In this document: positions 20,831 through 32,559 of the stretch, piece after piece
Position numbering within the stretch: position 1 is the stretch's first letter
Layout: each line of letters opens with the position of its first letter
Assembly (NCBI GenBank): GCA_003427395.1
Contig: BFEA01000294.1
Location: forward strand, 1,089,895-1,139,183
DNA from: Chara braunii
Taxonomy: Eukaryota > Streptophyta > Charophyceae > Charales > Characeae
Reading direction: 5' to 3'
DNA length: 49,289 nt
Position numbers and translations under genes: made by a program
The notes under the pieces: model-generated
Database searches by the model: none
The model's input: the letters and a program-made list of their open reading frames with translations, nothing else
Told to the model about the DNA's origin: nothing

Positions 20831-20835
<5 letters not shown>

Positions 20836-20869
20836 TGTTTTTTCCTGTCTCAGTGAGCACCTCTAAGAA

Positions 20870-21897
20870 GCGCTAAGTGGTCGGTGGTGGGTTGTTTGGA
20901 ATTCCTGTAACACGATCAGGGGGGCCGCTCTGTTCGGGATGTCTGTGGGTGCTGTATCTAATCCAAAACATACCTTTGGACTTCGTCAGGTGCGCCACAA
21001 AGGTTTTTTCCCGGCCGAAACAGTGCGGGCGCATGTGCCGGATCCTGGATATGGACAAGGGTCCGACGGCGCGTCTCGCAGAGCTCAGAATCAGAGTTGG
21101 AGGGGCGCAGCATGGCTGCTTTCTCTGCCACTTTCGTGTCTCCATGCGGCGCGTAGCCGAATCCCTGTCCCTTAGCTGTTCTGTACAACGACAGTCAAAA
21201 CACAGAGTCCGCTGCCAGTACGGTGCAACAGTCGGCCACAGAATGATGATCAACTCGTTAAAGGGGAGTGAAACCCGAATTAACGAACCCAGGACACTGT
21301 TTCAGAAGGCAATTGATATGGGCGACCAATCTGAGCTACGGCTTCGCTCACATGCCACTCACAGACACGAGTCCTGTCCTCGTTGTACAGGAAAGGGCGT
21401 GAGTGGGGATGTTCACGAAGTTGGGGCCTAAATGATCCGGCGGGCTCAGTCCACATGGTCATCTGCCATCAGTCTCACGTGCATCCACCGTTCACAAAAC
21501 ACATTGACCTAGCCCCCATCAATCTAGGGCGGTCACCTGTGAGAAGGAAATCAGGGAATACGACGTGACTTTCATGCACGATGTTCCCTTGAAGGAGGGG
21601 AGTTACCCAGGACGCTAATGGACGAGTTCAGGAAGAAGTTCTTCACAAAGGCAGCCGTAGTTCATTCACAGGCTATGTGTCCCCCGTGGTCGCGACCGCA
21701 GGATCGATCCCGGCCAACGGTCTTAATCTCAATCACGGCCTCGGCCCGCTGCGGTTGGGTCACGGCAGCGGGCCTTCGGCGATTTTTCCCACATAATAAA
21801 TGGGCTTGTAGGGTTTCTCAAACCCTACAAACCCACGCATAATTTTTCCAAACCACTGATTTTTTTGGTATTTAAAAAAATAAAAAAACAAAAACTG
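20870..21897. other. Unassigned sequence upstream of the LINE
   Basis: A 184-codon plus-strand frame (20877-21431) and overlapping frames on both strands have no motif I recognise. The stretch could hold decayed 5' LINE or other transposon sequence. The junction to the LINE near 21898 is AT-rich. Confidence 0.3.
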
Positions 21898-22435
21898 TTG
21901 GAACACAACCCTGGACCCAAACCTGGATCGGATCTCAAGAACGGTACTAATGGGACCCACTAGAGCGGGCACCAGGATTCGAAACCTGATGACCGAATTC
22001 GAACTCTGCGAACCCCTCAGGGCACTACACCCGGACAAGAGAATTTTCTCCCGGATAAGGAGAGACCAAGCCAACCGGACCTCGCTGTCCAGGATCGACT
22101 ACTTCCTCATATCCGAGAGCCTCCGAGGGACAGTCAAAGAGGCCGAAATCCTCCCATCAGCAGCCTTCAAAGGATTGGACCATAAACCCATCCAGATGCT
22201 GCTCAATTTCAATGTACCAGTTCAAATAGGTCAAGGTTTCTTCAAGCTTAATAACTCACTTTTAAAAACCGAAAGAATGAAGACGACAGTCCAAGAACAC
22301 TGGGCTATCAATAAGCAGCGAGAATCAAGGAGAACAAGTAGTCACCAGTGGTTCATCGATAGCTACACAGATTTAACACGAACAGTATCAGCGGAATCTA
22401 GAGATATTGCTAGAGACCGAAAAAGAAGAAGGTAA
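21898..22435 (+). pseudogene. LINE endonuclease, C-terminal part
   Basis: The frame reads TTLDPNLDRISRT from about 21905, then LMTEFELCEPLRALHPDKR and SRIDYFLISESLRG, ending in DHKPIQMLLNF. The SRIDYFLIS and DHKP motifs are the final catalytic region of the LINE apurinic endonuclease, which nicks the target DNA. The N-terminal Asn/Glu motifs are absent, so it cannot cut. A TAA stops the frame at 22435. Confidence 0.8.
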
Positions 22436-22450
22436 GAACTCCAATTCGCA

Positions 22451-24479
22451 ATGTTCGTCGCTGAAGAAAATATGGTGGAGGACCCAACTAGCAGTTTCTA
22501 CCAAGAACTACTAGACGACACCAAGGAGGAACTAAACGAATGGAGAAGATGGGAACTCAGAGGTTTACAAATACGGGCGAGGATGACAAACTATGCACTT
22601 AACGAGTCAATGACAAAATTCTTCTTCTCCAAAATCAAGGCGAACGCCAGGAACAGCATGATCGAGGCACTTATAGACCCATCGGACTCTGGGAGCACAA
22701 AAACGACAGGCCCGGAGATGGTAGGGATAGCCAGAGCCTTCTACGCAGATCTGTACGAATCCAAGACCCCCTCACCCCCGACAACAGCAAACCTAGCAGC
22801 CCGCCAGGCGATGCTATCATACCTCGACAGAACCATCTCAACCAATCAGGCGAAAGGCCTGGACAGACCACTGACCCTGGCCGAACTGCACACAGCCTTG
22901 AACCAGATGGGAAATGACAAAGCCCCGGGCTTCGACGGCCTCTCAAAGGAGTTCTAGAGCTGCTTCTGGCCGACACTAGGGGAGGACCTACTCGACTTTT
23001 TTAACGAAAGTATGCACAAAGGAGGCCTAGGCAAGGAGCTGAGCACCAGTATAGTCTCACTGCTTTACAAAAAGGGAGACAAAGAACTACAGACCTATTT
23101 CCCTACTAACCACTCCATACAAAATCCTAGCCAAGGCGCTTGCAAACAGAATCACCAAACTAACGAACAGTTGCTTCCACATCGATCAAGCAGGCTTCAT
23201 CCCAGGTCGTTACATATTAGACAATGTGATGACCCTGAATGAAGCAGCAAAAAAGATCATGGAGAAACGAATGAAGGCAGCAATCCTGTTCTTCGACTTC
23301 AAGAAAGCTTACGACCAAGTTAACTGGGATTTTCTACACGCATGCATGAAAAAACTGAGGGTAGGCCCGAACTTTAGAAGTTGGGTTAGAATTCTGTATG
23401 CAGATGCAACAGGAAGAATCCAGGTCAATAGAATCCTATCAGAAACCTACCCAATCTCACGGTCAGTCAGACAAGGTGACCCACTGGCTCCTCCCATTTT
23501 TCTTTTCATAATGGAAGCCATAGCCTCATTTCTCCGCAAAGACCCATCCATCGATCGCCTCACAGAACGAAACTTCAATCCGTTACACGACTTCGCCCTA
23601 CCCACTGCACTCATGTTTGCTGACAACCTTACAGTACTCATTAGAGCTAATAACAGATCCTTCCAATCACTAGTAAGGGCAATGGAAGCATTCAGACTGG
23701 CTTCAGAAATGAGGGTCAATTGGAACAAAACCGAAGGCTGGTGGTTAGCGGACGGCACCCCTTCCCAACCGTCGGACACAACCACACCGATGAATTGGAC
23801 CACGGGAGAACAAGCACTACGGTTCCTGGGCATCATGGTTAACAAAGAAGGGGTGTGGCCGGGAATGGGCCAGAATCTGATAGCAAGAGCAATCACCCGC
23901 CTGGCCCTGTGCAAAAGTGCGCAGGCCTCACTAATCGGACGGGCACTTCTTATCAACACAGCGATCTTCTCTACACTGTGGTACATGGCATCAATCTGGT
24001 CCCCCCCCGACGACGACCTCAAGGAGCTCAAGAACAGGGTGAGGTGCTACCTGTGGACAGGTGACCCAAACAGAACCACCTGCATCAACAGGGTTGCATG
24101 GAACCACATCACCAGGAAGCCACAAGAAGGGGGCCTTGGAATAATCGACCCAAAACAGGAATCCATAGCTCTGCAGATGAAATGGATAATCAAGATTCTC
24201 ACAAGGCAATCCCTCCCGTGGACCCAAATGGCGCTAGACAGCATCAGAAATTTAGCTCCCATCAACTCCCCTATAAATATGAACGGTCTGTTCTGGATTA
24301 TGGCAAAAGAATGGACAATCAAATCCGGCAGACCACGCAGAAGAAACCCCACGCAGCACATGCCTGCACAGCCCGTGACAAACCCAACGCACGCAGTCAG
24401 CAAATATTGGAGCCCCACCATCAAAGCATGGCGATGCCGAACAAACATGGGGCACCAAGCAACAGAGAAGAAGTCCTGA
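22451..24479 (+). pseudogene. LINE reverse transcriptase, broken
   Basis: The first part (22451-22957) leads to DKAPGFDGLSKEF, the RT entry motif, and is closed by TAG. The next part carries STSIVSLLYKKGDKELQ and then shifts frame near 23090. The main frame (23226-24479) has ILFFDFKKAYDQVNWDF (motif A), SVRQGDPLAPPIFLFIMEAI (motif B) and LMFADNLTVLI (motif C). Motif C reads FADN instead of FADD, so one metal-binding Asp is lost. With the stop and frameshift, this copy is dead. Confidence 0.85.
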
Positions 24480-25483
24480 GACAACCGCTTTTCTGCAACC
24501 CTTGGATCACCGACCCCAGCGGAACATCCTGGACCCTACGCTCTCGAGACCGAAGATGGTTGTCGTGGGTAGAAAAAGGAGTTTGGCAGGTCAAGCACAT
24601 CTGGAACGAAGATCAAGGACGGTGGACCACGGATCAGGAACTACGCACCACACTAAAAGGCTTCCACGCCCTCTCCGTTAACCTAACACTGATCCAAAAT
24701 AGCATCCCAACACAATGGCTCCCCCTCCTAAGGGAGGAATTCTCGTGGAAGTCCGGGGACAGGGACATACTAGTCTCCCAAGCTCAGCCCACCAGGGCAT
24801 ACAGATTCGTTGCTAGAATAGACCCACCCGGCTCCCTATCCAGATTCCATTCCTACCCGGTAGCGAAACACAGCACACATGAAATGGAAGTTCAGATCAA
24901 CGACCCCCAGAGCGAGATGCTGGAGACTTTCCGATTGAGAAAAGTTAGGGTATCAAAATCCAAACCCTGTATAATCTTCCGACCGGATCTCTGCATCTCA
25001 GAGCTAGAATTCGACCCGAAAGAATGGATATGGAAACAGGGAAACACAGGGAGGACGAGAACAATAACAGAATACGACGTCAAATTCGGCTATGATCTAG
25101 GCCTACAGACCACAGACCCAGACCCCANACTAAAAGANAAATGNAGGACCATACTGAGTCTGGACCCCTCGACCCCCATAACCATCCCGTGGACCAAATT
25201 CCTAACCATTAGACCNGCCAGGATTCGAAGCATGCAATGGCTCTTAGCTCACNCCTCCCTGCCAACCAATCANTGGCTCCACAAGAGAAGAAAACACACA
25301 GACGCCGACAGCACCGAGATCTGCAGACTGTGCACGGACAACGCTGTGGAGGACACACTCCACTGCCTCTTGTACTGCACAGAGGCAACATGGATCTGGA
25401 ATAAAGTGCGCAACCTATGGACCACTCTGTTCTCAACACCCCCCCCCAGCCACAACCCCCCTGAACATCCTGCTCCTTTCTAA
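24440..25483 (+). pseudogene. LINE C-terminal region with zinc-binding domain
   Basis: Continues the LINE polyprotein in another frame, shifted near 24420-24480. The end shows WLLAHxSLPTNxWLHKRRKH, ICRLC, then DTLHCLLYCTEATWIWNKV, a Cys/His pattern typical of the zf-RVT domain at the end of plant LINE ORF2. Several Ns leave residues undefined. Confidence 0.75.
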
Positions 25484-25900
25484 CGACACTAACAATCTCA
25501 GAGGAGGCAAGGATGTATGGTTCCACCTTCTCAGAAAGTTGGCGCTTTGGATAATCTGGAAGAGGAGATGCTCCAAGACGATCGAAGGAACAAAGATGCC
25601 AAGAGAGGAAATGTGGTTCTTACTGTTGAGAATGGCGGAAACAGAGATTCGCTCCAGATGTCATGACGACGAAAGGCAGACCAGAAAGGACAGCCTCAAA
25701 GAGACGAAAATTCATAAGAGACTGGCTTATACAGGGAAAGATCACCACAGTGGTGGATAACAAAATGGTGTGGAAGAAGTGGCACAACGCAAGAACAAGG
25801 CACCAGTGAAGAACCAACTGAGATTTTAATCTCAACAGCCTAGACAACTCCTTTTCTTGCTTTTTACGTAGTATCTAGCAGAGTCCGTACAGATTCTGAG
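25484..25900 (+). other. LINE 3' region
   Basis: Weak continuation of the LINE tail; the frame 25539-25760 begins ALWIIWKRRCSKTIEGTKMP, a pattern common after zf-RVT. No terminal A tract is visible, so the true 3' end is not resolved. Confidence 0.45.
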
Positions 25901-26094
25901 AGGAAAAGAGGTAGGGCAAGCTGACAGTCAATCCTCCTGACAAGGAGCAATCAATGCTGGCCAGGGTTCCTTCGGCCAGACGGAAGGAAGCGTGAGGGTG
26001 TTCACCATGTATTTCATTCTTGACTTGCCGGTGGTAAGGAACCGGACTGACGCTCCCCAGAATGGATACGGAGCCAGGACCATAAGGACCTGTT

Positions 26095-26300
26095 TAAAAA
26101 AAAAAAAAAAAAAAAAATTGTAAACAAAGAAAAGATAAGAATACACAAAAATGTGTGTGCGTGTGTGTGTGTGCGTGTGTGTGTGTGTGTTGGGGGGGAG
26201 GGGAGGGGGCGACCCCTCCCCCACCAATCAATCAATCAATCAATTGAAAGAAAAAAAAAGCTCAAGTGTGTGTGTGAATGTGTGTGTGTGTGTGTGTTGC
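26095..26300. repeat. Compound microsatellite, (A)n / (GT)n / G-rich core / (CAAT)n
   Basis: Poly(A), GT repeats, a G-rich core ending GGGGGCGACCCCTCCCCCACC, then CAAT repeats and another GT run. It is the reverse-orientation form of the composite at 1-440. Confidence 0.9.
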
Positions 26301-26484
26301 CATATTCGCTACACACTCAAAAAAAGCATGACTGTCAATACATAATATGTAATAAATTTATTTAACATAGCTGAAATTTTGTTAAAAAAATCGGCTTACT
26401 TGGACGTATGAAAAATATCACAAGGACTATAGCATGCCGGTAAGTAATTCATCAATATCAATTCATGAAAATTGCAAGTGAAAA

Positions 26485-26789
26485 NNNNNNNNNNNNNNNN
26501 NNNNNNNNNNNNNNNNNNNNNNNNNNNNNNNNNNNNNNNNNNNNNNNNNNNNNNNNNNNNNNNNNNNNNNNNNNNNNNNNNNNNNNNNNNNNNNNNNNNN
26601 NNNNNNNNNNNNNNNNNNNNNNNNNNNNNNNNNNNNNNNNNNNNNNNNNNNNNNNNNNNNNNNNNNNNNNNNNNNNNNNNNNNNNNNNNNNNNNNNNNNN
26701 NNNNNNNNNNNNNNNNNNNNNNNNNNNNNNNNNNNNNNNNNNNNNNNNNNNNNNNNNNNNNNNNNNNNNNNNNNNNNNNNNNNNNNNNN
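26485..26789. other. Assembly gap (N run)
   Basis: Continuous N stretch. The right side begins with the G-rich core and CAAT repeats (26790-26835), so the gap probably hides another copy of the compound microsatellite. Confidence 0.95.
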
Positions 26790-26840
26790 GGGGGGGGAGG
26801 GCGACCCCTCCCCCACCAATCAATCAATCGATCAAGATTT

Positions 26841-27988
26841 TTGTAATTATTTTTTAATGAACAACCCCCCCTCCCCCCCCCGAAAAAAAACAAAAATTGT
26901 TTTTTTGGTTTTTTTTGTTTCTGCTAGGGGTTGGGGTTGGGGTTGCGCAACCCGAATCCGCCACGCCCATCCCCACCCCTGCACCCCCCCCCACCTGGCC
27001 GCCACGGCGCCCACACGGTCTGCGATCGCGAGGCTGCAGCCGCCGGGGGGGATACATAGTTCACTCACCAGCTATCATCACCCACGCTAGCAGAGGATGA
27101 TACCGGGTGAGACAAATGTCGTTGTCCCCTACAATCCGAGGTGGAGCAAAACTACGCAATCACATCCGTCGCATTTGCAGAGAAATCATGCCTAAGAAAA
27201 GAAAAAATGAAGTGAATGTGTGGCATACTGAGCACCACACGGCCCCCCGCAGGGCCCGACTAGGCAGGACGGGTTAGGTAAGGGCCCTTCAGGCCCTGTG
27301 TCGGGTCAGCTTAGGCAGAGACCCGCCAGGCCTATGTCGTTTCAGCCTAGGTAGGTCGGTAGGCAGTAGGTAGGCCCTGGCACCCGTTTTGGCGCCAGAC
27401 CCGGTGTCGGGCGGCCGAAGGTCAGTCGGCCACCCGAAATCCGAAGGATTAACCCTTAGATTGTCTGTTTTGAGAGGAATTGACCGGGACTTTAGTCCGA
27501 GCCATCGGGAGAAATTAGGGGTCGGGGAGAGACCCCTAATATTCTCTATGTCAACTATTAAAACTGACCCTTGAAATCAACAATGGGAATGGCCTCGCCT
27601 GCCGCGCCTAGGACCTGTCATTTTCGTCCATTCCGAGGCTGCTCCCGAACCGACCAGCCGCAGTACGGAGGCATGATAGTAGGCCTCAGCATGTCCCTTT
27701 CGCGCCAAGCGATAGACGAAGGGATGACCCTTCAAATTTTATTAATTCTAATGACAAAATTAAGACTGAGGAAAATAATTAAAAATAATAAAAGGGATTT
27801 CAAATTTTCCAATTTCAATTTGGCTTTAGAAATTAGGCGCAGCTTCACTGGCATTTCGCGTAGATGTTTTGGTGCCTTTGTGACTCCCTGCACCCGTGCT
27901 CTTGTGTGCAATCTTTCCTCACGCTTCTCACCTCCTTTCTTTGCGCCATCATCGGCAAGTTGTCTTTTTCTCCCTCTCTTTGCTCCCT
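26841..27988. other. No gene recognised; GC-rich then AT-rich
   Basis: Homopolymer C, T and A runs near 26866-26925 and a GC-rich stretch to about 27420 with repeated GTAGGC/TAGGC strings. A perfect 10-bp hairpin lies at 27514-27540 (ATTAGGGGTC/GACCCCTAAT, 7-nt loop). Open frames of up to 189 codons are interrupted by homopolymers and show no motif. Confidence 0.5.
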
Positions 27989-28140
27989 CTTTTTTTTTTT
28001 TTTTTTTTTTTTGGTGGGACAAAAGCTCCAATCTATTCAAGGGGAGCAGAACGTGCTGGGAACCGGACCCAGCGTCCCATATGAAATTACAAGCACTGAA
28101 ATACCGGGACAGATACCCGGCTTCACCTGAGAAAATCTGA
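27989..28140 (-). mobile_element. SINE-like element, subfamily 1
   Basis: On the minus strand a tRNA-like head (GGGACGCTGGGTCCGGTTCCCAGC, shown here as two parts GGGACGCTGG and GTCCGGTTCCCAGC) is followed by CTCCCC...ATAGATTGGAGC, TTTTGTCCC and a long A tail, seen as the T run at 27991-28012. A second copy lies at 37617-37790. Confidence 0.6.
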
Positions 28141-29129
28141 GAACACACCAAGAAATTTTAGAAAATCTGAGTAAACTGCCAACCTGTTAAAACTAGCTAC
28201 TCGTGAGAAAACGTCTTTTTCTGAACAAGCTGCAAAAATTAAGAAACCTTCCTCCCACTTCCCTGTAACCCCCCTACTCTTTATCATCTTTCGATGAGCC
28301 GACCTCCTCCACCACACAGTTCGGAAGATAAAAATAGTAGGCAAGCGACCTCACTGAATCCCACAATGGTTAAAAGCAGATCAACTCTTCATCTTCCTTC
28401 GACGAGCCGACCTCCTCCACCACATAGTTCGAAGAAGAAGAATAGAAGTAGTCCACCCCAGGTATGGATGCTCATCCAGCATAGTGGATCAGACCCCACG
28501 TCTCTTCTTTTTTTTTTAAAGAGATAATCCGCGATATCCCCCCAAAGATGAGATGTATGCGAAAATGCCCCTAAAAGACATGGGTAGAGCAGAGTGCCGT
28601 TTTGGACCAAAATCTTTGTGATATGCCCCTGCCAGGCGGCTGCAGAAATTTGTGTTGCGGACCGAACCCCATACAGCCAAGCCTGCACTCGTTTTACCTG
28701 GTTTGCCCCTGTACCTGTCGCAAGCAGGCACCTGTTGTTCTTTCTTGAAAAAAAAAAAAGTCTATTTTATCAAGAACATCCTATCAACGTATTCTGAAAA
28801 GAGATAGGCTGCTTGCCACCTCAAATCACCACTGGTCCACTGGAGTAGTTTTCTTGCTTTGTTTACTGATTGGAAGGTGGTTATAGTAGGTTTTTTTTGG
28901 ATGGTGACTTAAGTGGTGGTAGTGGGATAGATTCGATGGTTGTTTTCAATTGGGGCTCGTGTCGGGTTAGTACGACTGTTACGTAGATTGTGTGTGTGAT
29001 TCTTGCCTGTTTGAATTTTGGATAGAAGGTAGGCGGAGTGTCTGACAGTAGGTGGTTTTTCTTCTTGGTAGTTTTGAAGTTAGTGCTTTTGCCTTTCTTG
29101 AGGGCATAGGTTGGTTTAGCAGTTGGTTT
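28141..29129. other. No gene recognised
   Basis: Contains a short direct repeat of GAGCCGACCTCCTCCACCAC (28297 and 28403). The longest frames (about 100 codons) carry poly-Phe or poly-Lys from homopolymers and no recognised domain. Confidence 0.4.
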
Positions 29130-29345
29130 CTCATCAGGGCTGGTGCCCGGCTTGAGTATTGGATGTGAAAACCGTGTGTGCAGGGACCGGGCTCTGAGGT
29201 CCAGGTGGGGCAGGACAACCCGGCTGCCCCTGTTATTGGCAACTCTGTTGATGTAAGTTGCCTTGGGAACTGGACCTTAGTAGGCAGGACAACCCGGTTG
29301 TCCCTGTTACGCCCGAAAAGCGCGATTTCTGGGTAACCAGAAAAA
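29130..29345. repeat. Interspersed repeat, family R2, copy 1
   Basis: Shares GGCTGGTGCC, GGGGCAGG and CAACCCGGCTG with the copy at 38360-38570, then TTGCCTTGGG, ACTGG and a terminal A-rich run. It is probably a SINE-type element. Confidence 0.6.
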
Positions 29346-29502
29346 AAAACGAAAAAAGGGGGGAAAAAAAACGAAAAAGAAGGCAATCCCTCTAGTAGGC
29401 GCAGGCCGAGTCTTAGAGGACCACGAACTTTCTCATATGTGGGGCCATGGGCCTCAGAATCCAAATTCCAGGGCCTGGTGTTGCCAATGAAAAGTCTCTT
29501 CC

Positions 29503-29640
29503 TTTTTTTTTTTTTTTTTTTTAATGAAAGACTCCCGCTGGTGCTAGTGGTGCTGGTAAAAGCAGACACCGCTAGCACCTGGAGAGAGCCTCCATGATAC
29601 ATGCCCGGTTGGGCAATGTACATGGAGCCAAGGATCCTCA
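29503..29640 (-). mobile_element. SINE-like element, subfamily 2, copy 1
   Basis: Minus strand: GGAGGCTCTC, then a hairpin starting GTGCTAGCGGTG and closing CACCACTAGCAC, then an A tail (T run at 29505-29522). The same hairpin is found at 39155-39205 and 39430-39470. The tRNA-like head is incomplete or diverged here. Confidence 0.55.
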
Positions 29641-29669
29641 ATGTGATGAAAAGGACTGAATGGACAATG

Positions 29670-30998
29670 CAATGTCAGTGAAACATCAACAGGCAATGTA
29701 CATCCTGATACATACGAAATGGCACGAAGTAGTGCAGCGGAAGACTTAAAGATAAGTCCTGACCTGCCCGGGACTGATGCGACATCCCATCATACACCAC
29801 ACATGTGAGGGAGGAGGAGGGACCGCGCACATGGAAGAAAGGTCCCTCCTTTGTACACGCACATGGGGAGAGATGGGGGGAGAGGCGAGACGAAGATGGA
29901 GGCAACGGAGAAGACAGAGATCGCAATAGCGGAGTCCAAAACTAGTCCCTTGCCGATGCCCAATCAATGTCTGCCTCAAAAACGTCGGATCAGATCCTGG
30001 GCGCTCTGCCCACAGTAACCTCTGCCTATATCCTCTGCCTGTAACCTCTCTCTCTCTCGTATCTGGTGAAGAAGAAGAAGAAGAAGAAGAAAGAAAAAGG
30101 AGGAAGGAGGAGCAGGAAGAGAGGGAGGCTGACAAAGAAGAAGATGTTGCCTCCCTTGCTGCATCACCTGCAGGTGCTAACGCCGAACTGACCGCCATTC
30201 TGTGTCGTCGTGTGCAGGTCGCGCGTGCACCGGGAGTCCCAGCTATGGCGCCAGGTAAGTCCCCTTTGTCGCAGGTATGGCCTCCGCCCCTCTGCCTTCC
30301 GGTGCTCAGGCTCCAACTCAGTAGCGCAGCGCTAAACAGCACAGGGCTGAACCAGCAGCATGTCGCTCAAGAAGTGAGCTACTCGAACTGTCTTTGCCCA
30401 GCCTCAGCCCAGCTATAAGTAGCGCTGGGCCTGCTGGGCGCGCCTTAGGTGCTAACGCCGAACTGACCGCTGTTCTGTGTCGCCGTGTGCAGGTCGCGCG
30501 TGCACGGGGAGTCCCAGCTATGGCGCCAGGTAAGCCCCCTTCATCGCAGGTATGGCCTCCGCCCCTCTGCCTTCCGGTGCTCAGCCTCCAACTCAGTAGC
30601 GCAGCACTGAACCAGCAGCATGTCGCTCAAGAAGTGAGCTACTCGAACTGTCTTTGCCCAGCCTCAGCCCAGATATAAGTAGTGTTGGGCCTGCTGGGCG
30701 CGCCTGAGGTACTGGCCTCAAAATGGCCTACTTGGTCTGGGCCCCTACCGGGTATCCAGACCGCGCTGCGGATGCAGCGAGGTGCCAAAACGCGCCTGGC
30801 CTGAAAATGGCCTTGTCCCTTTGTACCTGGCCCAAGGTGTCGCCTTGGGACCTGCAGTCCGAAACGACGTCTGAACGGACAACTGCTGGTACCTGCGGCC
30901 TGTAGGGCCGTAGTGGGTCTCCAAGGCGCGTGTTGGGGGCCCCTCAGCAACCGTCGGGCCCCTCAAATGGGGCCCGTGTGCAGGCAAAGCATGGAACA
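29670..30998 (-). mobile_element. 3' LTR of Ty3 unit 3 (left edge uncertain)
   Basis: The internal edge is clear: a G-rich polypurine tract on the minus strand, then TGTTCCATGC. The outer (left) edge cannot be fixed because no second LTR is available. A 275-bp internal duplication lies at 30172-30706. Confidence 0.5.
30172..30706. repeat. 275-bp tandem duplication inside the unit 3 LTR
   Basis: Units start AGGTGCTAACGCCGAACTGA at 30172 and 30447. The first has ~16 extra bases (GCTAAACAGCACAGGG). Each holds a plus-strand CCAGGTAAG donor-like string and a TATAAGTAG string. Confidence 0.85.
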
Positions 30999-31013
30999 CC
31001 CCCCCCTCCTTAT
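30999..31013 (-). other. Polypurine tract, Ty3 unit 3
   Basis: Minus strand reads ATAAGGAGGGGGGGG directly before the TG start of the 3' LTR. It is the plus-strand DNA primer site of Ty3 reverse transcription. Confidence 0.7.
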
Positions 31014-31109
31014 GAAGTCAAGCCGGATGGAGGGCGAAGCTGATGATCTGACGGTGGAACCTGGACGTGAGCGCAACGTGGAGCCGAAGATGCCAGCTTG
31101 CCTTGCAAC

Positions 31110-31320
31110 TTGCGTTCGTAACATGTGAGAACATCTGGAGCTGTTGCTTGAAGTCCCGAACGGGTCAACCAACGGTCAGCTTTATGGGTGCAGTACACAA
31201 AATGTACTGAGTACTCGGCCGGCCTGTTGCCGTAGCGTTGCTGGGAGATGATATCGCTGACCTTTTGAAAACCGTCCATATAGGGTGGGTCTTGCGATCG
31301 TCGCCCGGGGAAATCATCAT
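31110..31320 (-). pseudogene. Chromodomain, Ty3 unit 3
   Basis: The frame contains FQKVSDIISQQRYGNRPAEY, SVHFVYCTHKADRWLTRSGL and TAPDVLTCYER, which is the chromodomain pattern. It is preceded by the integrase tail (HVGDLVWVSAAGFSLDEISL in the overlapping frame 31165-31578, with a frame change between the two). Confidence 0.7.
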
Positions 31321-31599
31321 GTTCCATTGGCGTGAAAAGAGCCAATTTGGAGCAATGAAAGACTGGGTAGATGGGCAGGTGGGAGGGCACCTGAATGACG
31401 AATGAAGGTCCTTCGGGTGCATCCCCAGCAGGTGCCACGATCGGCCAGGGCCCCATCCATTTCGGAAGGAGCTTGCAAGAGATATCTCGTCGAGGCTGAA
31501 TCCTGCGGCGGAGACCCATACGAGGTCGCCGACGTGAAATGGACAAGGAGGACGCTGGCGATTGGCCTGTTGGCTCATGCGTTGCTGCGTCTTTGCTAT

Positions 31600-32500
31600 C
31601 TAGTCGCGTGCCTTGACAAGTAGCTCTTGCATCCAACGCAAGAAAAGAAGATGGTCGTCGCTCTCAACCGCCCGTGGGATGATTGTGTCCAACGGAGAGG
31701 TGACCGATGAGTCGTGCTTGAACTCAAAGGGCGACATCCCAATAATCGAATGAATGGTCGAGTTGTATGTTAACTCGACATCCGACAGCCGCTCAACCCA
31801 ATCCTTTTGGTCGAGACGGATGAGAGTGTGAAGGAGAACCTGTGCGGTCTGATGCGCCCTCTCTGTTTGGCCATCGGTTTGATGAGCGCCAACCAAAAAT
31901 CAAACATGAACCGAGTGTCGTGGTCGCAGACGATTTCCTTGGGGTAACCCTTGGTTCGAATCCAACCGGTGTAAAGAACCTCGGCCAACTCTGATGCCTT
32001 GGCATGATAGCAGAAAGGCAAAAATATGGCGAACTTGGTGAGTCGGTCGACCACCGTGAGAATCCCATCCACACCAGTCTTGTGCTTGGGGAACAGCCCA
32101 GTGATATCCATGGCAATCGCTTCCCTTCGACGCAAGAGGACCAGGAATGGTCGCAACTCGCCATACGGATGATGATTGCGGGATTTGCAGCGTCGGCAAC
32201 CCTCGCATGACTCGCAATAGCGTGTGACATCGTCGAGAAGGCCGGGCCACAAAAATCGCTCGCGAAGTCGGCCAATCGTTCGATTGACTCCGAAGTGTCC
32301 AGTGGCGGGAGCGTTGTGGAACTCGCCAAGAAGCCGCGTACGCAAGTGAGAGTCATTTGGACCGCAAAGAAGGTCCTTCCCCCATGTGTGGACAAGCAAG
32401 TACCCCTCTTGGATCCGGTAGTGCGAAGGCGCCAGATTAGGAGAGGAGCAATTCGCGTACTTGTCGCGAAACTCGGGGTCGGCTTGGTAGCCACGGATGA
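31600..32500 (-). pseudogene. Integrase, Ty3 unit 3
   Basis: The N-terminal zinc domain reads LGEFHNAPATGHFGVNRT with CESCEGCRRC. The core has IAMDITGLFPKHKTGVDGI (first Asp) and VCDHDTRFMFDFW (second Asp). The third acidic residue is in the separate frame 31600-31896 (HQTDGQTERAHQT). A frameshift near 31890 splits the DDE triad. Confidence 0.8.
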
Positions 32501-32559
32501 AGCTGTCCCGCAGGTCATCATCGATCTCAAGGGTCGAATAGACGGCGGTACAATGATCC

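Larger units (their letters stand above)
21898..25760 (+). mobile_element. Plant-type non-LTR retrotransposon (LINE), 5' truncated
   Basis: In order: the C-terminal part of an apurinic-type endonuclease, the reverse transcriptase, and a C-terminal zinc-binding (zf-RVT-like) domain. This is the layout of L1-type LINEs of plants. ORF1 and the N-terminal endonuclease are missing. At least two stops and several frameshifts break the coding region, and seven Ns lie in 25128-25272. The 3' end is not sharply defined; no long poly(A) follows 25760. Confidence 0.85.

Noticed and set aside
26925-26960. GGGGTT repeats as telomere sequence
   Set aside because: Only three units; green plants use TTTAGGG-type repeats, and the surroundings are ordinary repeats.
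27514-27540. Hairpin as a bacterial-type terminator
   Set aside because: The window is eukaryotic and there is no T tract or gene before it.
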